NCBI GenBank assembly: GCA_016235805.1
Contig: JACRIY010000095.1
Location: 1-40,234 of the forward strand
Source of the DNA: Rhodocyclales bacterium
GTDB taxonomy: Bacteria > Pseudomonadota > Gammaproteobacteria > Burkholderiales > Rhodocyclaceae
Length of the DNA stretch: 40,234 nt
Reading direction: 5' to 3'
In this document: piece by piece, positions 30,892 through 39,287 of the stretch
Layout of the letters: each line of letters opens with the position of its first letter
Numbering within the stretch: the first letter of the stretch is position 1
The notes under the pieces: generated by a model
What the model was told of the DNA's origin: nothing
The model's input: only the letters and a program-made list of their open reading frames with translations
The model's database searches: none
Program-made: the position numbers and the translations under genes

Positions 30892-31386
30892 TCAGGACAC
30901 CTCGCTCGGGATCACGCCGCCCAGGTGGTGATCGGGGCTACCACGCTTCGGGTAGACCGCACGACACTGCTTAGGCTTACTCGCGCCAATGCAGCCCTGC
31001 CACTCGCCGTTGCGAAATACCACCCAGGTCCGCAGGCGCTGCTGCCGGCCGTAGTCCGAGGGCTCGCAGCCTTCCTTGGCGAAGAACGGCACCGTGCATT
31101 GCACGAGTCCGGCCTGCGTCTCGATCATGTAGGCGTGCATGCGCATGGCGTGGCTGTTCGCAGGGGGAACGAACTGCTTGGGGTTGTACGGATTGAGCGG
31201 TGGCAGCTGGACGACCCGCTTGCCATTCACGATCCGCACCGCTTCGTTGTAGGCAACGACCGGGCCCGCACCGACAGTCGGCGTCGTCGTATCAGGCGCG
31301 GCATGCGCTGCGACAGCGAGCATCAAGCCGCCCAGCAGCGTTTGCGCCAGCGCGCATGCGCGCGCGTCCTTCTTCGAGACCGTCAT
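30892..31386 (-). CDS. Small exported cysteine-containing protein between virB4 and virB6
   Basis: A 164-residue protein with a signal peptide ending LAVAAHA (cleavage before APDTTT). The mature part has QLPPLNPYNPKQFVPPANSH, an aromatic centre (RTWVVFRNGEWQGCIGASKP) and four cysteines (VQCTVPF, EGCEPS, QGCIGA, KQCRAV) that could form two disulfides. I do not recognise a named family. The ATG overlaps the virB4 stop by four bases, and virB6 follows two bases after its end, so it is an integral member of the transfer operon, probably a periplasmic channel or pilus accessory. Confidence 0.7.
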   Translation of the reverse strand: MTVSKKDARACALAQTLLGGLMLAVAAHAAPDTTTPTVGAGPVVAYNEAVRIVNGKRVVQLPPLNPYNPKQFVPPANSHAMRMHAYMIETQAGLVQCTVPFFAKEGCEPSDYGRQQRLRTWVVFRNGEWQGCIGASKPKQCRAVYPKRGSPDHHLGGVIPSEVS

Positions 31387-33833
31387 GCAGCCCTCCTGTT
31401 GCGAGTGCGTGCGTCGCGCACGCGTTGGTAGAAGACAGGCAACCACACCGCAGGGTCGTCGCCCACGTCCGCTCGCACCTGGTCGAGCAGCTGCACGTTG
31501 TCCAGCGTGGTGGAGAGCACCGCGAGCTCGTTGTCGAGGCCGCCCAGATCGAACTCGCACAGCGTGCTGCTGCCGTTTTGCTTGACCAGGAATTGCCGGG
31601 TGCCATCTGCCCCAAGCCGGCGCACGAGGTCGAACTCGGTCTCGCTCAGGCCGGCCTTCATGTACTCGGCCTGGTCGGCGTCCTTGTTGGGCAGGAAGAC
31701 CTTGGTGACCGACTGCTCGATCATCGTGCGGCCGTTCTCGTTCTCCAGCAGGTCGGCGACCTCCTGCGTGTCGAACAGACCCAGGCCGTTCTTCTTCCGA
31801 ATGGTCTTCTGGCCGTGCTTGACGAACTTCGCGAACACCGGGTCACCCAGCGCTTTCCAGCACTCGGCGACGTGGTAGATCATCGGCGTGCCGTCCACGA
31901 GCTCCTCGACGATGGACAGCAGGTCCATCATCACGGGCACTCGGACCTCGTCAGCGGCCAGGATGCCCGTGTAGTCGAAGCCCAGGTAGCGATGCCGCGT
32001 CACTTCGCCGATGGAATCAGGCCCACCGTCGAAGACCCAGCCCAGCTCGCCGTGGGCTGTCCACCGCTGCAGGCGCTGAAACAGGCTGTTCTCGCCGTCC
32101 CTGGGCAGCAGGTATTGCAGCGAGGTGAAGCTGCGCTCATGCACTTCGAGCTTGCCAAGCGCGCGCACCGCGTCCTCGATGGCCTGGATCTCGCTGGGCA
32201 GCAGCGGCAGCTGCGGCGCCTCGATGCACTTGCGCACCAGCGCGCACCAGTGACCCACGCGCGCCTCGGTCATGGGGCGCTGCAAGGGGTTCAGGCCTGT
32301 GGGCCTGCCGTACTCGAAGCGATGGAAGCTCCCGCCCAGCGCACGGATCACGATCTCGGTGTCCCGGTCCAGGCTGAACGAGATGATGCGTGGCGGTTGC
32401 GCCCACTTCGGTGTGAGCGCCATCAGCGCCGTCAGAAGCGTCGTTTTGCCGCTGCCGGTCTGGCCGATAAAGATCGTGTTGCCCGGCAGCTTCTTGCCCT
32501 CGTCGTCATCCGTTGCGCTGGACACATGGAGGTTGAAATAGAACGGATGGCCCGCCGGCGTGCGCATGATGGCCAGCGCCTGGCCCCAGGGGTTGCCGTC
32601 GCGCTTGCCGAGCGGGAACGTGTGGCAGCAGGCAAGCGCCGCGAAGGCGCGCGAGCTGATCGAGGCCTTGCGCGTGCGGAACTGCAGGTTGCCCGGCTGC
32701 TGGGAGAACCACGCACCATCGGCCAGCAGCTCGACCGGCACCAGCTGCGTCGCATTGAGCCTGGCGACCGAGGCCGCGGCCTGCGTCGCGCGGCGCCGGG
32801 CCTCGGCCGGGCTGTCACCAAAGACGGCCAGCGTGTAGCTGTACTCGCCCATCGTGATCTGGCCGTCGCCCAGCGCGTTCATCGCATCGTCCATCGCAGT
32901 GATCTGCGTGTGGACCACGTCGTCGGACGCAATCAGCTGGTCGCGCTGCACCCGAAGCGCGGCCATGGCCTGGCGCCTGGGCATCAGCGCCAGGCACTGG
33001 GTTTCGATGTACTCGCTGTCCACGTACAGCAGCGGGCTCAAGGACCCCGGGTCGACCTGTGCGGGGTACTCCTTGATGTCGAGCATCGTCGCGTAGCGGC
33101 GCCCTTCGAGCGCCCGGATCTCGAGCTCGCTGCCGCCGAAGTTCAGACGCGCGCGCGGCAGCACACGCCAGGCCGGACCGTCAGGCAATGGCATCCGGTC
33201 CCAGATGCCATTGATGAGGAATGAGTAGAACTCGCCGGCTTCCCAGCGGTCCACGCCGTCCTCGTGTCTGACGCCGAGAGGAACCGGGTCGAACTCAACC
33301 AGCGTTGTCTCGACCAGGTTGCTCAGGTCCGTCATGCGTTCGATCGCATCCTTGATCCATCGCTCCTGCGAGGCCGCGGTACGGGTAGCCTTGGCCATGC
33401 GGCGGTCGCGCTCGTTCTCGAACGGCCGATAAAGGAGGGTGAGGTAGAACTCCTTGAGCAGGTAGGACTGCTGTTCGAGCTTGTCCTGATACGCACGGCT
33501 GAAGGCGGCGCTGAAGTGGGGCTCGACCGGGTCGATCAGGCGATCCGAGGCGCGCCGCTGGATGCGATGCTGGTACGCCACGCAGCGGCCTTCGGGCAGG
33601 TTGCGCAGCAGGTTGCACAGCGCTTCGTGCCGGGCACGCACGCGCTGCTCGTCAACGCCCTCGAACGTCACCCCGCCCAGCCTCCAGGTGCGCAGGTAGT
33701 CACCGTTTCGGGTGAGCGTGTCGTGCTCGGACACCGGTGCCGAGAAGCTCACGAACTCGTGCACGGTGGTGTCGCGCTGGCCCTGCTCCCAGTAGCGGGG
33801 TTTTGCATAGTTCTTCGCTTCGAGGGTGAGCAT
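31383..33833 (-). CDS. virB4: VirB4 transfer ATPase
   Basis: An 816-residue ATPase. The N-terminal CagE/TrbE/VirB4 domain covers about 20-400. The ATPase domain has Walker A IGQTGSGKT at 456-464 and continues with KWAQPPRIISFSLDRDTEIV and LDLLSIVEELVDGTPMIYHV-type core segments (the last written from the visible VMMDLLSIVEELVDGTPMIY). VirB4 powers pilus biogenesis and substrate transfer at the inner membrane. It has the normal length for the family. Its stop overlaps the next gene by four bases, and 79 bases separate it from virB3. Confidence 0.94.
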   Translation of the reverse strand: MLTLEAKNYAKPRYWEQGQRDTTVHEFVSFSAPVSEHDTLTRNGDYLRTWRLGGVTFEGVDEQRVRARHEALCNLLRNLPEGRCVAYQHRIQRRASDRLIDPVEPHFSAAFSRAYQDKLEQQSYLLKEFYLTLLYRPFENERDRRMAKATRTAASQERWIKDAIERMTDLSNLVETTLVEFDPVPLGVRHEDGVDRWEAGEFYSFLINGIWDRMPLPDGPAWRVLPRARLNFGGSELEIRALEGRRYATMLDIKEYPAQVDPGSLSPLLYVDSEYIETQCLALMPRRQAMAALRVQRDQLIASDDVVHTQITAMDDAMNALGDGQITMGEYSYTLAVFGDSPAEARRRATQAAASVARLNATQLVPVELLADGAWFSQQPGNLQFRTRKASISSRAFAALACCHTFPLGKRDGNPWGQALAIMRTPAGHPFYFNLHVSSATDDDEGKKLPGNTIFIGQTGSGKTTLLTALMALTPKWAQPPRIISFSLDRDTEIVIRALGGSFHRFEYGRPTGLNPLQRPMTEARVGHWCALVRKCIEAPQLPLLPSEIQAIEDAVRALGKLEVHERSFTSLQYLLPRDGENSLFQRLQRWTAHGELGWVFDGGPDSIGEVTRHRYLGFDYTGILAADEVRVPVMMDLLSIVEELVDGTPMIYHVAECWKALGDPVFAKFVKHGQKTIRKKNGLGLFDTQEVADLLENENGRTMIEQSVTKVFLPNKDADQAEYMKAGLSETEFDLVRRLGADGTRQFLVKQNGSSTLCEFDLGGLDNELAVLSTTLDNVQLLDQVRADVGDDPAVWLPVFYQRVRDARTRNRRAA

Positions 33834-33912
33834 CGGTGGTCTCTTGGAGGACGAACGCCGCGGGCTGTCAGGCCGACGGCTTGGGATTGATGGGCTGTGC
33901 TCGCGCTGTCAG

Positions 33913-34242
33913 CTATCTGCGCCACGCGTCGCGAGCGCCGGTGGCGCGATACGCGCCGTAGCTGCGCACGCCGAACAGCCGTCGATTGCGGTTGCCCAGG
34001 GTCAGCTTCATGGCCTTGATCCACTGCGCCAGGCGCTGGTCATCCTTGGTGGTGACGTAGCGCATCCAGGCGAAGCAGGAGGCGCCGAAGGCGAACCCCA
34101 CAGGGAACGCCCACGGGGTCAGCAGCGAGCCGATCCACATCGTCACCAGGAAGATGGGCGTGAGCGCGCCCACCAGGCCGAGCAGCGGCACGCCCCACTT
34201 CATCGCGGGGCGTGTGGCGCCCTTGTAGATCGCCTCGATCAT
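33913..34242 (-). CDS. virB3: VirB3 inner-membrane protein
   Basis: A 109-residue protein with IYKGATRPAMKWGVPLLGLV at the start and two membrane helices (about 18-55), the typical VirB3 pattern. The tail is basic. VirB3 stabilises VirB4 and helps assemble the pilus. It lies between virB2 and virB4, as in standard VirB loci. Confidence 0.9.
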   Translation of the reverse strand: MIEAIYKGATRPAMKWGVPLLGLVGALTPIFLVTMWIGSLLTPWAFPVGFAFGASCFAWMRYVTTKDDQRLAQWIKAMKLTLGNRNRRLFGVRSYGAYRATGARDAWRR

Positions 34243-34257
34243 CAGCGGTCGCCTGGG

Positions 34258-34623
34258 TCAGTTCGTCATGAACATTGCGGCGATCGCGCCTGCGCTGCCG
34301 CAGACCGCCGAGCCCAGAAGCTTGTTGCTCACGTCGCGGAACGTGGCACCATCGAAAATGATCTTGTAGCCACAGATGCCTACACCGATCGTGGCGACGG
34401 CAAGGCACACGGCGGTCACCGTCGCGAGCACGATGTTCACGCCGGAGACGACGCCCTGGATCGGGCCGCCGGCGCCGCCGTCACCACCACCGCCAGCGAG
34501 TGCCGCGTCGGTTGCGGCAATCATGGCCAACACGATCGCACGTTGCGCCGTCGTGGCGACGCAGTTGGACAACTTCTGCGCGAACGCGGTGCGGCGCCGC
34601 TCTTGTTTGAAACTCTGATTCAT
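34258..34623 (-). CDS. virB2: VirB2 major pilin
   Basis: A 121-residue prepilin with a long leader (about 42 residues) ending ATDAALA before GGGGDGGAGG. It continues with two hydrophobic helices (VNIVLATVTAVCLAVATIGV and the C-terminal GSAVCGSAGAIAAMFM) separated by a short basic turn (CGYKIIFDG). This is the VirB2/TrbC design. Mature pilin would begin with a Gly-rich stretch and be about 79 residues long. TraX, encoded in the same operon, may modify it. Confidence 0.9.
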   Translation of the reverse strand: MNQSFKQERRRTAFAQKLSNCVATTAQRAIVLAMIAATDAALAGGGGDGGAGGPIQGVVSGVNIVLATVTAVCLAVATIGVGICGYKIIFDGATFRDVSNKLLGSAVCGSAGAIAAMFMTN

Positions 34624-34660
34624 TTGGAAAGCTCCGAAGGTTTGTTTGAAAGGGTGCAGG

Positions 34661-35185
34661 TCACGGTGCGCTGCGTGGAACGTCTTCTGGGATCAGCGGG
34701 TCCTGTCTGGTTGCCTCCTTTGCGTTGGGTGCCTGGTTGGCTCGCCAGGCGGCGAGCACGCGATCGACGTAGCCTTCCCGAAAGCCCGTCGTGTAGTTGC
34801 CTGAGTAGTAGCAGCTGAAGGCCTGGCGCAGGGCCAGCTGTTGCGGGGCTGCGGGTGCTGCACGCTCGAAGCAGTCACGAAGGATCGACTGCATCGCGCG
34901 CAGGTTTGAGCAGGGCTCGAACGCGCTCTCTGGGGTGAGGCCCAGGCGCGCGAAGTTCGTGCGGTTGATCTGCCCCAGCCCCACCGAGTAGTTCATGCCG
35001 AGGCGTTCCAGTGACTTCGTCGTGGCCACCGCCTCGGCTAGCGTGCGGGGCTGCCGCTCGAGCCGGCCGCCCACCACGCCGATCGCGTGCGGGTTGCCTG
35101 AGGACTCGACGCGAATCACCGCAAGGGCTGTGCTTGGGGCCACCAGGGGTGCGCATGTCGACAGGAGCGCGACCAGCTCGATCAC
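34661..35185 (-). CDS. virB1: VirB1 lytic transglycosylase
   Basis: A 174-residue SLT-type transglycosylase. The catalytic glutamate is in ALAVIRVESSGNPHAIG, followed by NYSVGLGQINRTNFARLGL and the FSCYYSGNYTTGF loop. VirB1 opens peptidoglycan for channel assembly. GTG at 35183-35185 is the start because it overlaps the trbM-like stop by four bases. The N-terminus (ELVALLSTCAPLVAPST) is only a weak signal sequence, as often seen in VirB1. Confidence 0.9.
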   Translation of the reverse strand: MIELVALLSTCAPLVAPSTALAVIRVESSGNPHAIGVVGGRLERQPRTLAEAVATTKSLERLGMNYSVGLGQINRTNFARLGLTPESAFEPCSNLRAMQSILRDCFERAAPAAPQQLALRQAFSCYYSGNYTTGFREGYVDRVLAAWRANQAPNAKEATRQDPLIPEDVPRSAP

Positions 35186-35847
35186 GGTTGATAGACCTCG
35201 GCGTCGTACCAGTTGCAGGTGTTCATGTCCTCCGAATACGGGTAGCAGGACTGATACGCCGATGAACCCAGGTTGATGTAGTTCTCGGGTAGCGCAGGCG
35301 TGCCCTTGGGCGACCCAGCGGCCAACCAGGCTGCGTATTGAGGACTCGGAGTGGAGGACGCCCCTGCGATCTGAGGCATCGCTTGCACTGCCGCGGGCTG
35401 CCACTCCTCCAGTTCCGAACCGTCGGTCAACACGAAAGACTTCTTCCACGCCATGCCGTTCACTTGCACGTCCAGCACCTGGATCGCCTGGCACGTCATC
35501 CGCCAGGTCCCGTAGACCTTGCCGTCCCAGCTCGTCCCGCCCTCGCCCGTGTTGTAGGCGGGGTTCGGAACGAACTGCCACTGCCGCAGGTGAAACGGGC
35601 AGGTCGGGCCGAAGAGAACCTTCTGCTCCACGCCGTTGCCAGGCCCGGCCTTGCCGCATGTCGGCCACCCCTTGCCTTTGGCCTGGTCTTTCAGCGCCTG
35701 CTCGACCTCGGGCCGGCATTGCGAGATGTCTTTCCAGTTGCCGGCGAAGCACAGCAACACCTTGCAGCCGTCGACCGCTGACGCGTTGACATAGAACGTC
35801 ATCAGCACCATGGCTGCGAGCAGCCGATACAGAGCCTTGGGTTTCAT
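35182..35847 (-). CDS. TrbM/KikA-family conjugal transfer protein
   Basis: A 221-residue exported protein: signal YRLLAAMVLMTFYVNASA, then the family hallmark VDGCKVLLCFAGNWKDISQC and KGWPTCGK. More cysteines (TCPFHLRQW, MTCQAI, SCYPYS, NTCNWY) suggest several disulfides. TrbM/KikA proteins belong to Mpf regions and have been linked to pilus assembly or to killing of Klebsiella recipients (kikA). Here it precedes virB1 with a four-base overlap. Confidence 0.85.
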   Translation of the reverse strand: MKPKALYRLLAAMVLMTFYVNASAVDGCKVLLCFAGNWKDISQCRPEVEQALKDQAKGKGWPTCGKAGPGNGVEQKVLFGPTCPFHLRQWQFVPNPAYNTGEGGTSWDGKVYGTWRMTCQAIQVLDVQVNGMAWKKSFVLTDGSELEEWQPAAVQAMPQIAGASSTPSPQYAAWLAAGSPKGTPALPENYINLGSSAYQSCYPYSEDMNTCNWYDAEVYQP

Positions 35848-35899
35848 CGGGAAAGCCTTTCTTGCTTTGGCCGCGGAGCCTGTCGTTCGAACCAGCCCG

Positions 35900-36322
35900 C
35901 TAGAACGGGATGTCATCCATCTCTTCGGGGGTCAGCGCCTTGGCCTCCCCTGTTGGAATCTGAGCGTTGTTGGCGCTTTCCTTGCGCTTGCCGCCGAGCA
36001 GGCGCAACTCGTAGGCCAGCACCTCGGTGCTGTAGCGCTCAACGCCGTCCTTGTCGGTCCACTTGCGCGTGCGCAACTTGCCAGTGACGCCAATCGTCGA
36101 GCCCTTGATGAGGTACTCGGCCGCCACTTCAGCCAGGCGCTTGAAGAGAACCACGCGATGCCACTCGCTGTCTTCGACCCACTCGCCGGAGCGCTTGTCC
36201 TTGCGGCGTTCGGTGGTCGCAAGGCTCACCGTGGCCACGGGGTCACCCTGTGGCGTGTAGCGGACCTCGGGGTCGCGGCCAAGGTTGCCAATCAGGATCA
36301 CGAGGTTCTGGGACGATGCCAT
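35900..36322 (-). CDS. ssb: Single-stranded DNA-binding protein
   Basis: A 140-residue SSB. The OB fold starts NLVILIGNLGRDPEVRYTPQ and contains EWHRVVLFKRLAEVAAEYLI and STEVLAYELRLLG. The linker is short and the C-terminal tip is acidic, EEMDDIPF, for partner binding. Plasmid-borne SSBs coat transferred single strands in the recipient. The length is below that of chromosomal SSB (about 165-180) because of the short linker. Its start lies inside the end of the preceding gene (25-base overlap). Confidence 0.93.
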   Translation of the reverse strand: MASSQNLVILIGNLGRDPEVRYTPQGDPVATVSLATTERRKDKRSGEWVEDSEWHRVVLFKRLAEVAAEYLIKGSTIGVTGKLRTRKWTDKDGVERYSTEVLAYELRLLGGKRKESANNAQIPTGEAKALTPEEMDDIPF

Positions 36323-36732
36323 TGGGTCTCTCCTTCGAGGATCTGCGCTTGCCGGTTCAGTCGATCTGAACGCGACGCTGTCACTGGGTGGTGTGGCCCC
36401 GTGTCCACCGTTCGTGGAACGAGCACCTTGGGTGCTGCAGGTGCTGACGCCGCGTCGGCTCGTTGCCGCGCGATCGACTTCGCGCGCGCGACCGCCTTTT
36501 CAAGCACTTCGAGCTCGAAACTCGGCCGGCGCTCGCGCGCTGCGACCTCGCGCAGCAGCGCTGCGGCGCCGTCATCGCCAAGCAGTTCCTCCAGCTCTTG
36601 CCGCAGCTCGTTGCGTCGCTGGATGACCGGCACCAGCGGCTGCTCGTGCCCATGCCGGGCCAGTGCGCACACTGCTGCGGCCGCAAGGCACGCCCCAATG
36701 ATCAGAAGAAGCACCGTCGGCATGTCATCCAT
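36298..36732 (-). CDS. Membrane-anchored helical protein, paralogue A
   Basis: A 144-residue protein: one N-terminal membrane helix (TVLLLIIGACLAAAAVCALA), then a helical cytosolic domain with RRNELRQELEELLGDDGAAA and SFELEVLEKAVARAKSI, then a disordered tail. The domain is clearly similar to the next gene upstream (paralogue B, 36725-37174). The family is not recognised. Eight bases overlap paralogue B, and the 3' end overlaps ssb by 25. Confidence 0.65.
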   Translation of the reverse strand: MDDMPTVLLLIIGACLAAAAVCALARHGHEQPLVPVIQRRNELRQELEELLGDDGAAALLREVAARERRPSFELEVLEKAVARAKSIARQRADAASAPAAPKVLVPRTVDTGPHHPVTASRSDRLNRQAQILEGETQWHRPRTS

Positions 36733-37174
36733 GGCGCGCTCCTCTGGCAGCCCTTTGCCCCACCAGGGACGGCGGCAATGGGATCTCGATCTGCTGGTCC
36801 GTTGCTGCGGCGACGAACGCCGTGCGCGGCGTTGTGTCCGCCCTGCGCATGCCTGCCGGCTCTTGTCTTCCGGGGCTTTGCGTCGTGGGCGCATCGTCTT
36901 TTCCGCTCAGCGCTTTGGCGGACTCGAGCGCGCGCTCCAGCAATGCCAGGTCGAACACCGGGTGACCTTCGTGTCGGGCCATGCCGCACAGCAGCTGGTC
37001 CGCCTCTTCCTCACCCAGCAGCGCATCGATTTCAGCGCGCACGGCGTGGCGTCGTTCAACGATGGCCGCCCCTGGCGGGGATGGCTTGGCGGAGCGCGAC
37101 GCCGAGGTACGCAGCAGCATCCAGCCCACCACGGCCACTTCGAGGCCGAGCAATGCGGCAGCGATGTCATGCAT
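36725..37174 (-). CDS. Membrane-anchored helical protein, paralogue B
   Basis: A 149-residue protein with an N-terminal hydrophobic helix (IAAALLGLEVAVVGWMLL) and a helical domain, ERRHAVRAEIDALLGEEEAD and VFDLALLERALESAKAL. The domain aligns with RRNELRQELEELLGDDGAAA and FELEVLEKAVARAKSI of paralogue A. Same topology and adjacent position point to tandem duplication. The function is unknown. The ATG at 37172-37174 lies in an eight-base overlap with the preceding gene. Confidence 0.65.
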   Translation of the reverse strand: MHDIAAALLGLEVAVVGWMLLRTSASRSAKPSPPGAAIVERRHAVRAEIDALLGEEEADQLLCGMARHEGHPVFDLALLERALESAKALSGKDDAPTTQSPGRQEPAGMRRADTTPRTAFVAAATDQQIEIPLPPSLVGQRAARGARHG

Positions 37175-37814
37175 GGTGGCCTCCGTCGGTCCGCGTCTTC
37201 GGCCAGGCGCGGGCACGCGCGTCTGTACGTGCGAGCGGCAGCTCCAGGTCCAACGGCATCGTGGCTGGCCACGCGCCGAAACCTGTCGACGCTTCCGACT
37301 TCGCGCCCTCGCCGGTCGCGCTGAGCTGCGCTGCCAGGTGCAGGTCCATCAGCCGTTTGGCAAGGACGTCGCGCAATTGGGTCAGGCCGCGCACGTCGGG
37401 GCGGCGTGCCGTGGCGTCGCGGAACCGGCTGTGCGACATCAGCAGGCGCAGCTGCCGTGCTGCCTTCTCCAGCACCGACTGCGAGATCAGGGCCATGCCG
37501 GCGTCCGGGTACAGGCTCAGTGTCTGCTCGACAATGTGCAGGTGCCGCAGCGACTGCCGGCTCTGCGCGACCATGTCCAAGCTCACGGTCAACGCCTGCA
37601 CAGGCGAAAGCGAGCGCGGGGCGCGCTCGGCCGCCTGCAGCGGCGAGCGCCTGGGCGGCGGCTGCTGGCTCGGCACCGTTTCCGCCCACTCAGGGCCCGT
37701 GCGGCGCCGGCGCGCGGGCACCAGGCCGGCCAGAAGCGCGCGTACCATTGCTTTGATCCACGGTGTGCCGGCCTGCCGCCGCACACCTTGTGGTCTCACC
37801 ACCATCGCACCCAT
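37167..37814 (-). CDS. Hypothetical transfer-operon protein
   Basis: A 215-residue basic protein of unknown family. After a weakly hydrophobic stretch (IKAMVRALLAGLVP) and a proline-rich linker comes a helical domain (SPVQALTVSLDMVAQSRQSL, ALISQSVLEKAARQLRLLM, GLTQLRDVLAKRLMDLHLAA). ATG at 37812-37814 shares one base with the stop of the upstream membrane gene. Position within the operon suggests a transfer accessory role, not otherwise supported. Confidence 0.6.
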   Translation of the reverse strand: MGAMVVRPQGVRRQAGTPWIKAMVRALLAGLVPARRRRTGPEWAETVPSQQPPPRRSPLQAAERAPRSLSPVQALTVSLDMVAQSRQSLRHLHIVEQTLSLYPDAGMALISQSVLEKAARQLRLLMSHSRFRDATARRPDVRGLTQLRDVLAKRLMDLHLAAQLSATGEGAKSEASTGFGAWPATMPLDLELPLARTDARARAWPKTRTDGGHHA

Positions 37815-38164
37815 CACACCCCCTCGGCGCGCAATGCGCCTGTCGGTTGCACTGCTGAGCGCCCGACCGAACGGCGTGCGATCTGCGGCCAGGTCCAGCC
37901 TTGGCGCTTGAGAGACCACACCGCCACTGCAAGCTCAGCCGCTCGCAGGCCCAGGTCGAGTCCCTGGATTGACAGCATTACGACGCTGTCCACGGTGATC
38001 CACACGAAGGGCATCATTGCGGCGCGACACACCAGCTGGACCAGCGCCTTCTGCAGGCTGTAGGCGCTTAGGCCGTGGTCGTCGCGCAGGCACGCCACGA
38101 TCTGCGGCGCGTAGAACGCGGAGAGGACTAGGCCCGCACTCGTGTAGATCACGTCCCACCCCAC
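37814..38164 (-). CDS. Small PQ-loop-like membrane protein
   Basis: A 116-residue protein with about three hydrophobic helices: VIYTSAGLVLSAFYAPQIVA (with a PQ dipeptide in the first helix), PFVWITVDSVVMLSIQG and LRAAELAVAVWSLKRQGW. The layout resembles a single PQ-loop/SemiSWEET unit, but the match is weak. GTG at 38162-38164 is the start, just four bases after the stop of the binding-protein gene. A substrate is not known. Confidence 0.55.
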   Translation of the reverse strand: MGWDVIYTSAGLVLSAFYAPQIVACLRDDHGLSAYSLQKALVQLVCRAAMMPFVWITVDSVVMLSIQGLDLGLRAAELAVAVWSLKRQGWTWPQIARRSVGRSAVQPTGALRAEGV

Positions 38165-38168
38165 CGGT

Positions 38169-39287
38169 TCAGCTCCGCAGGGTGCCGGTGCGGTCGACGT
38201 ACACCACCTGCAGGTAGCGCCTGCCGACCCGCGTTTGGTCGAAAGCGATACGCTCGCCGCCGATGCTCACCCCTGGCGTGGTTTCCAAAGCCTGGACGAG
38301 GGTGTGACGCGTTACCTGAGGCCCCGCTTTGCTGATCGCCCGAACAATCGTGCTCCCGTACCAGTAGCCCTCGGCCGCGATAAGTGAGTTCACCAAGTCT
38401 TCGCGCCTAGCGGTGAGCGCTGCGTGGCGGAAGCTGTCGGACGTCTCGTCGTGAGCAGAGCGTGGAATCGGAAACGCCGTGACCAGGCCGAGGCCCCGGT
38501 ATATGGCCGGACCGGCTTTGGCTAGTTCGGCACCGGCGGTGAAAGACATCGTGAAGATCGGCGCCATGAAGTGGTTCTGGCGAGCCGCGCGAACGCCTGC
38601 AATCGCGGGCCGCGTGATCATCAGCACCAGCAGGGCGTTGGCGCCGACTGCCGGGTCCGTCGCCTTGGCGATGCTCGCGTCAATGTTGCTGCCGTTGCGC
38701 TCGGCCATGACGGTCTTGACAACCTGCAGGCCGTGTTGGGCAGCAGTTCTTAGAACGAACTGGACCGCCGGCTGGCCGAACGAGTCGTCACTGGCCACGA
38801 TGGCGATGCGATTGGTGGCCACGCTCAGCATGCCCATCATTCGGTCGAGCTCTTTCTCGTAGGATGCACGCAGGTGATATACGAGGGTGCCCCCGTCGCG
38901 CAATTCACTGGCGCCGCTGCGCAGGCCAACGATCGGCAGACCGGCCGTACGCGCTGTGGGAATGGCCGCCTGCGCGTGGGGCGTTCCGACGATCCCGGAT
39001 GTCGCGACGAACGTGCTGTCCAGGCCGAACCGACGTACCACAGCGGCGGTCCGCTCAGGCTTCGAATGATCGTCTTCCACTACAGCGTCTACCTCTATGC
39101 CGGCGGCCTTGCCGACGCCGAAGGCAAGCTGATAGCCGGCGAGCAGCTCTTCGGCCACGCTGGCCTGGACGCCAGTCAGCGGCAGCGACAAGCCAACCCT
39201 GCAGCGCCCTGCGGCGCGAGCGAGGCCCGTTCGCAGGATCCAAGGCGCGGCGAGCGCCACCCCGGAGACAGTGCGGCGGCGGATCAT
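38169..39287 (-). CDS. Periplasmic ligand-binding protein of the amino-acid (LivK-like) type
   Basis: A 372-residue protein with a Tat/Sec-like leader (RRRTVSGVALAAPWILRTGL) and a Peripla_BP_6 fold: VGLSLPLTGVQASVAEELLA, VVEDDHSKPERTAAVVRRFG, FVATSGIVGTPHAQAAIPTA, IAIVASDDSFGQPAVQFVL. Family members bind branched-chain amino acids or similar small ligands. No permease or ATPase genes lie nearby, so it may be a sensor or orphan binding protein. It overlaps its upstream neighbour by four bases, placing it inside the transfer operon. Confidence 0.82.
   Translation of the reverse strand: MIRRRTVSGVALAAPWILRTGLARAAGRCRVGLSLPLTGVQASVAEELLAGYQLAFGVGKAAGIEVDAVVEDDHSKPERTAAVVRRFGLDSTFVATSGIVGTPHAQAAIPTARTAGLPIVGLRSGASELRDGGTLVYHLRASYEKELDRMMGMLSVATNRIAIVASDDSFGQPAVQFVLRTAAQHGLQVVKTVMAERNGSNIDASIAKATDPAVGANALLVLMITRPAIAGVRAARQNHFMAPIFTMSFTAGAELAKAGPAIYRGLGLVTAFPIPRSAHDETSDSFRHAALTARREDLVNSLIAAEGYWYGSTIVRAISKAGPQVTRHTLVQALETTPGVSIGGERIAFDQTRVGRRYLQVVYVDRTGTLRS

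Noticed and set aside
31200..33224. Very long plus-strand frame (674 codons) opposite virB4
   Set aside because: The virB4 frame has intact ATPase motifs; the opposite frame shows no domain and a composition typical of antisense reading.
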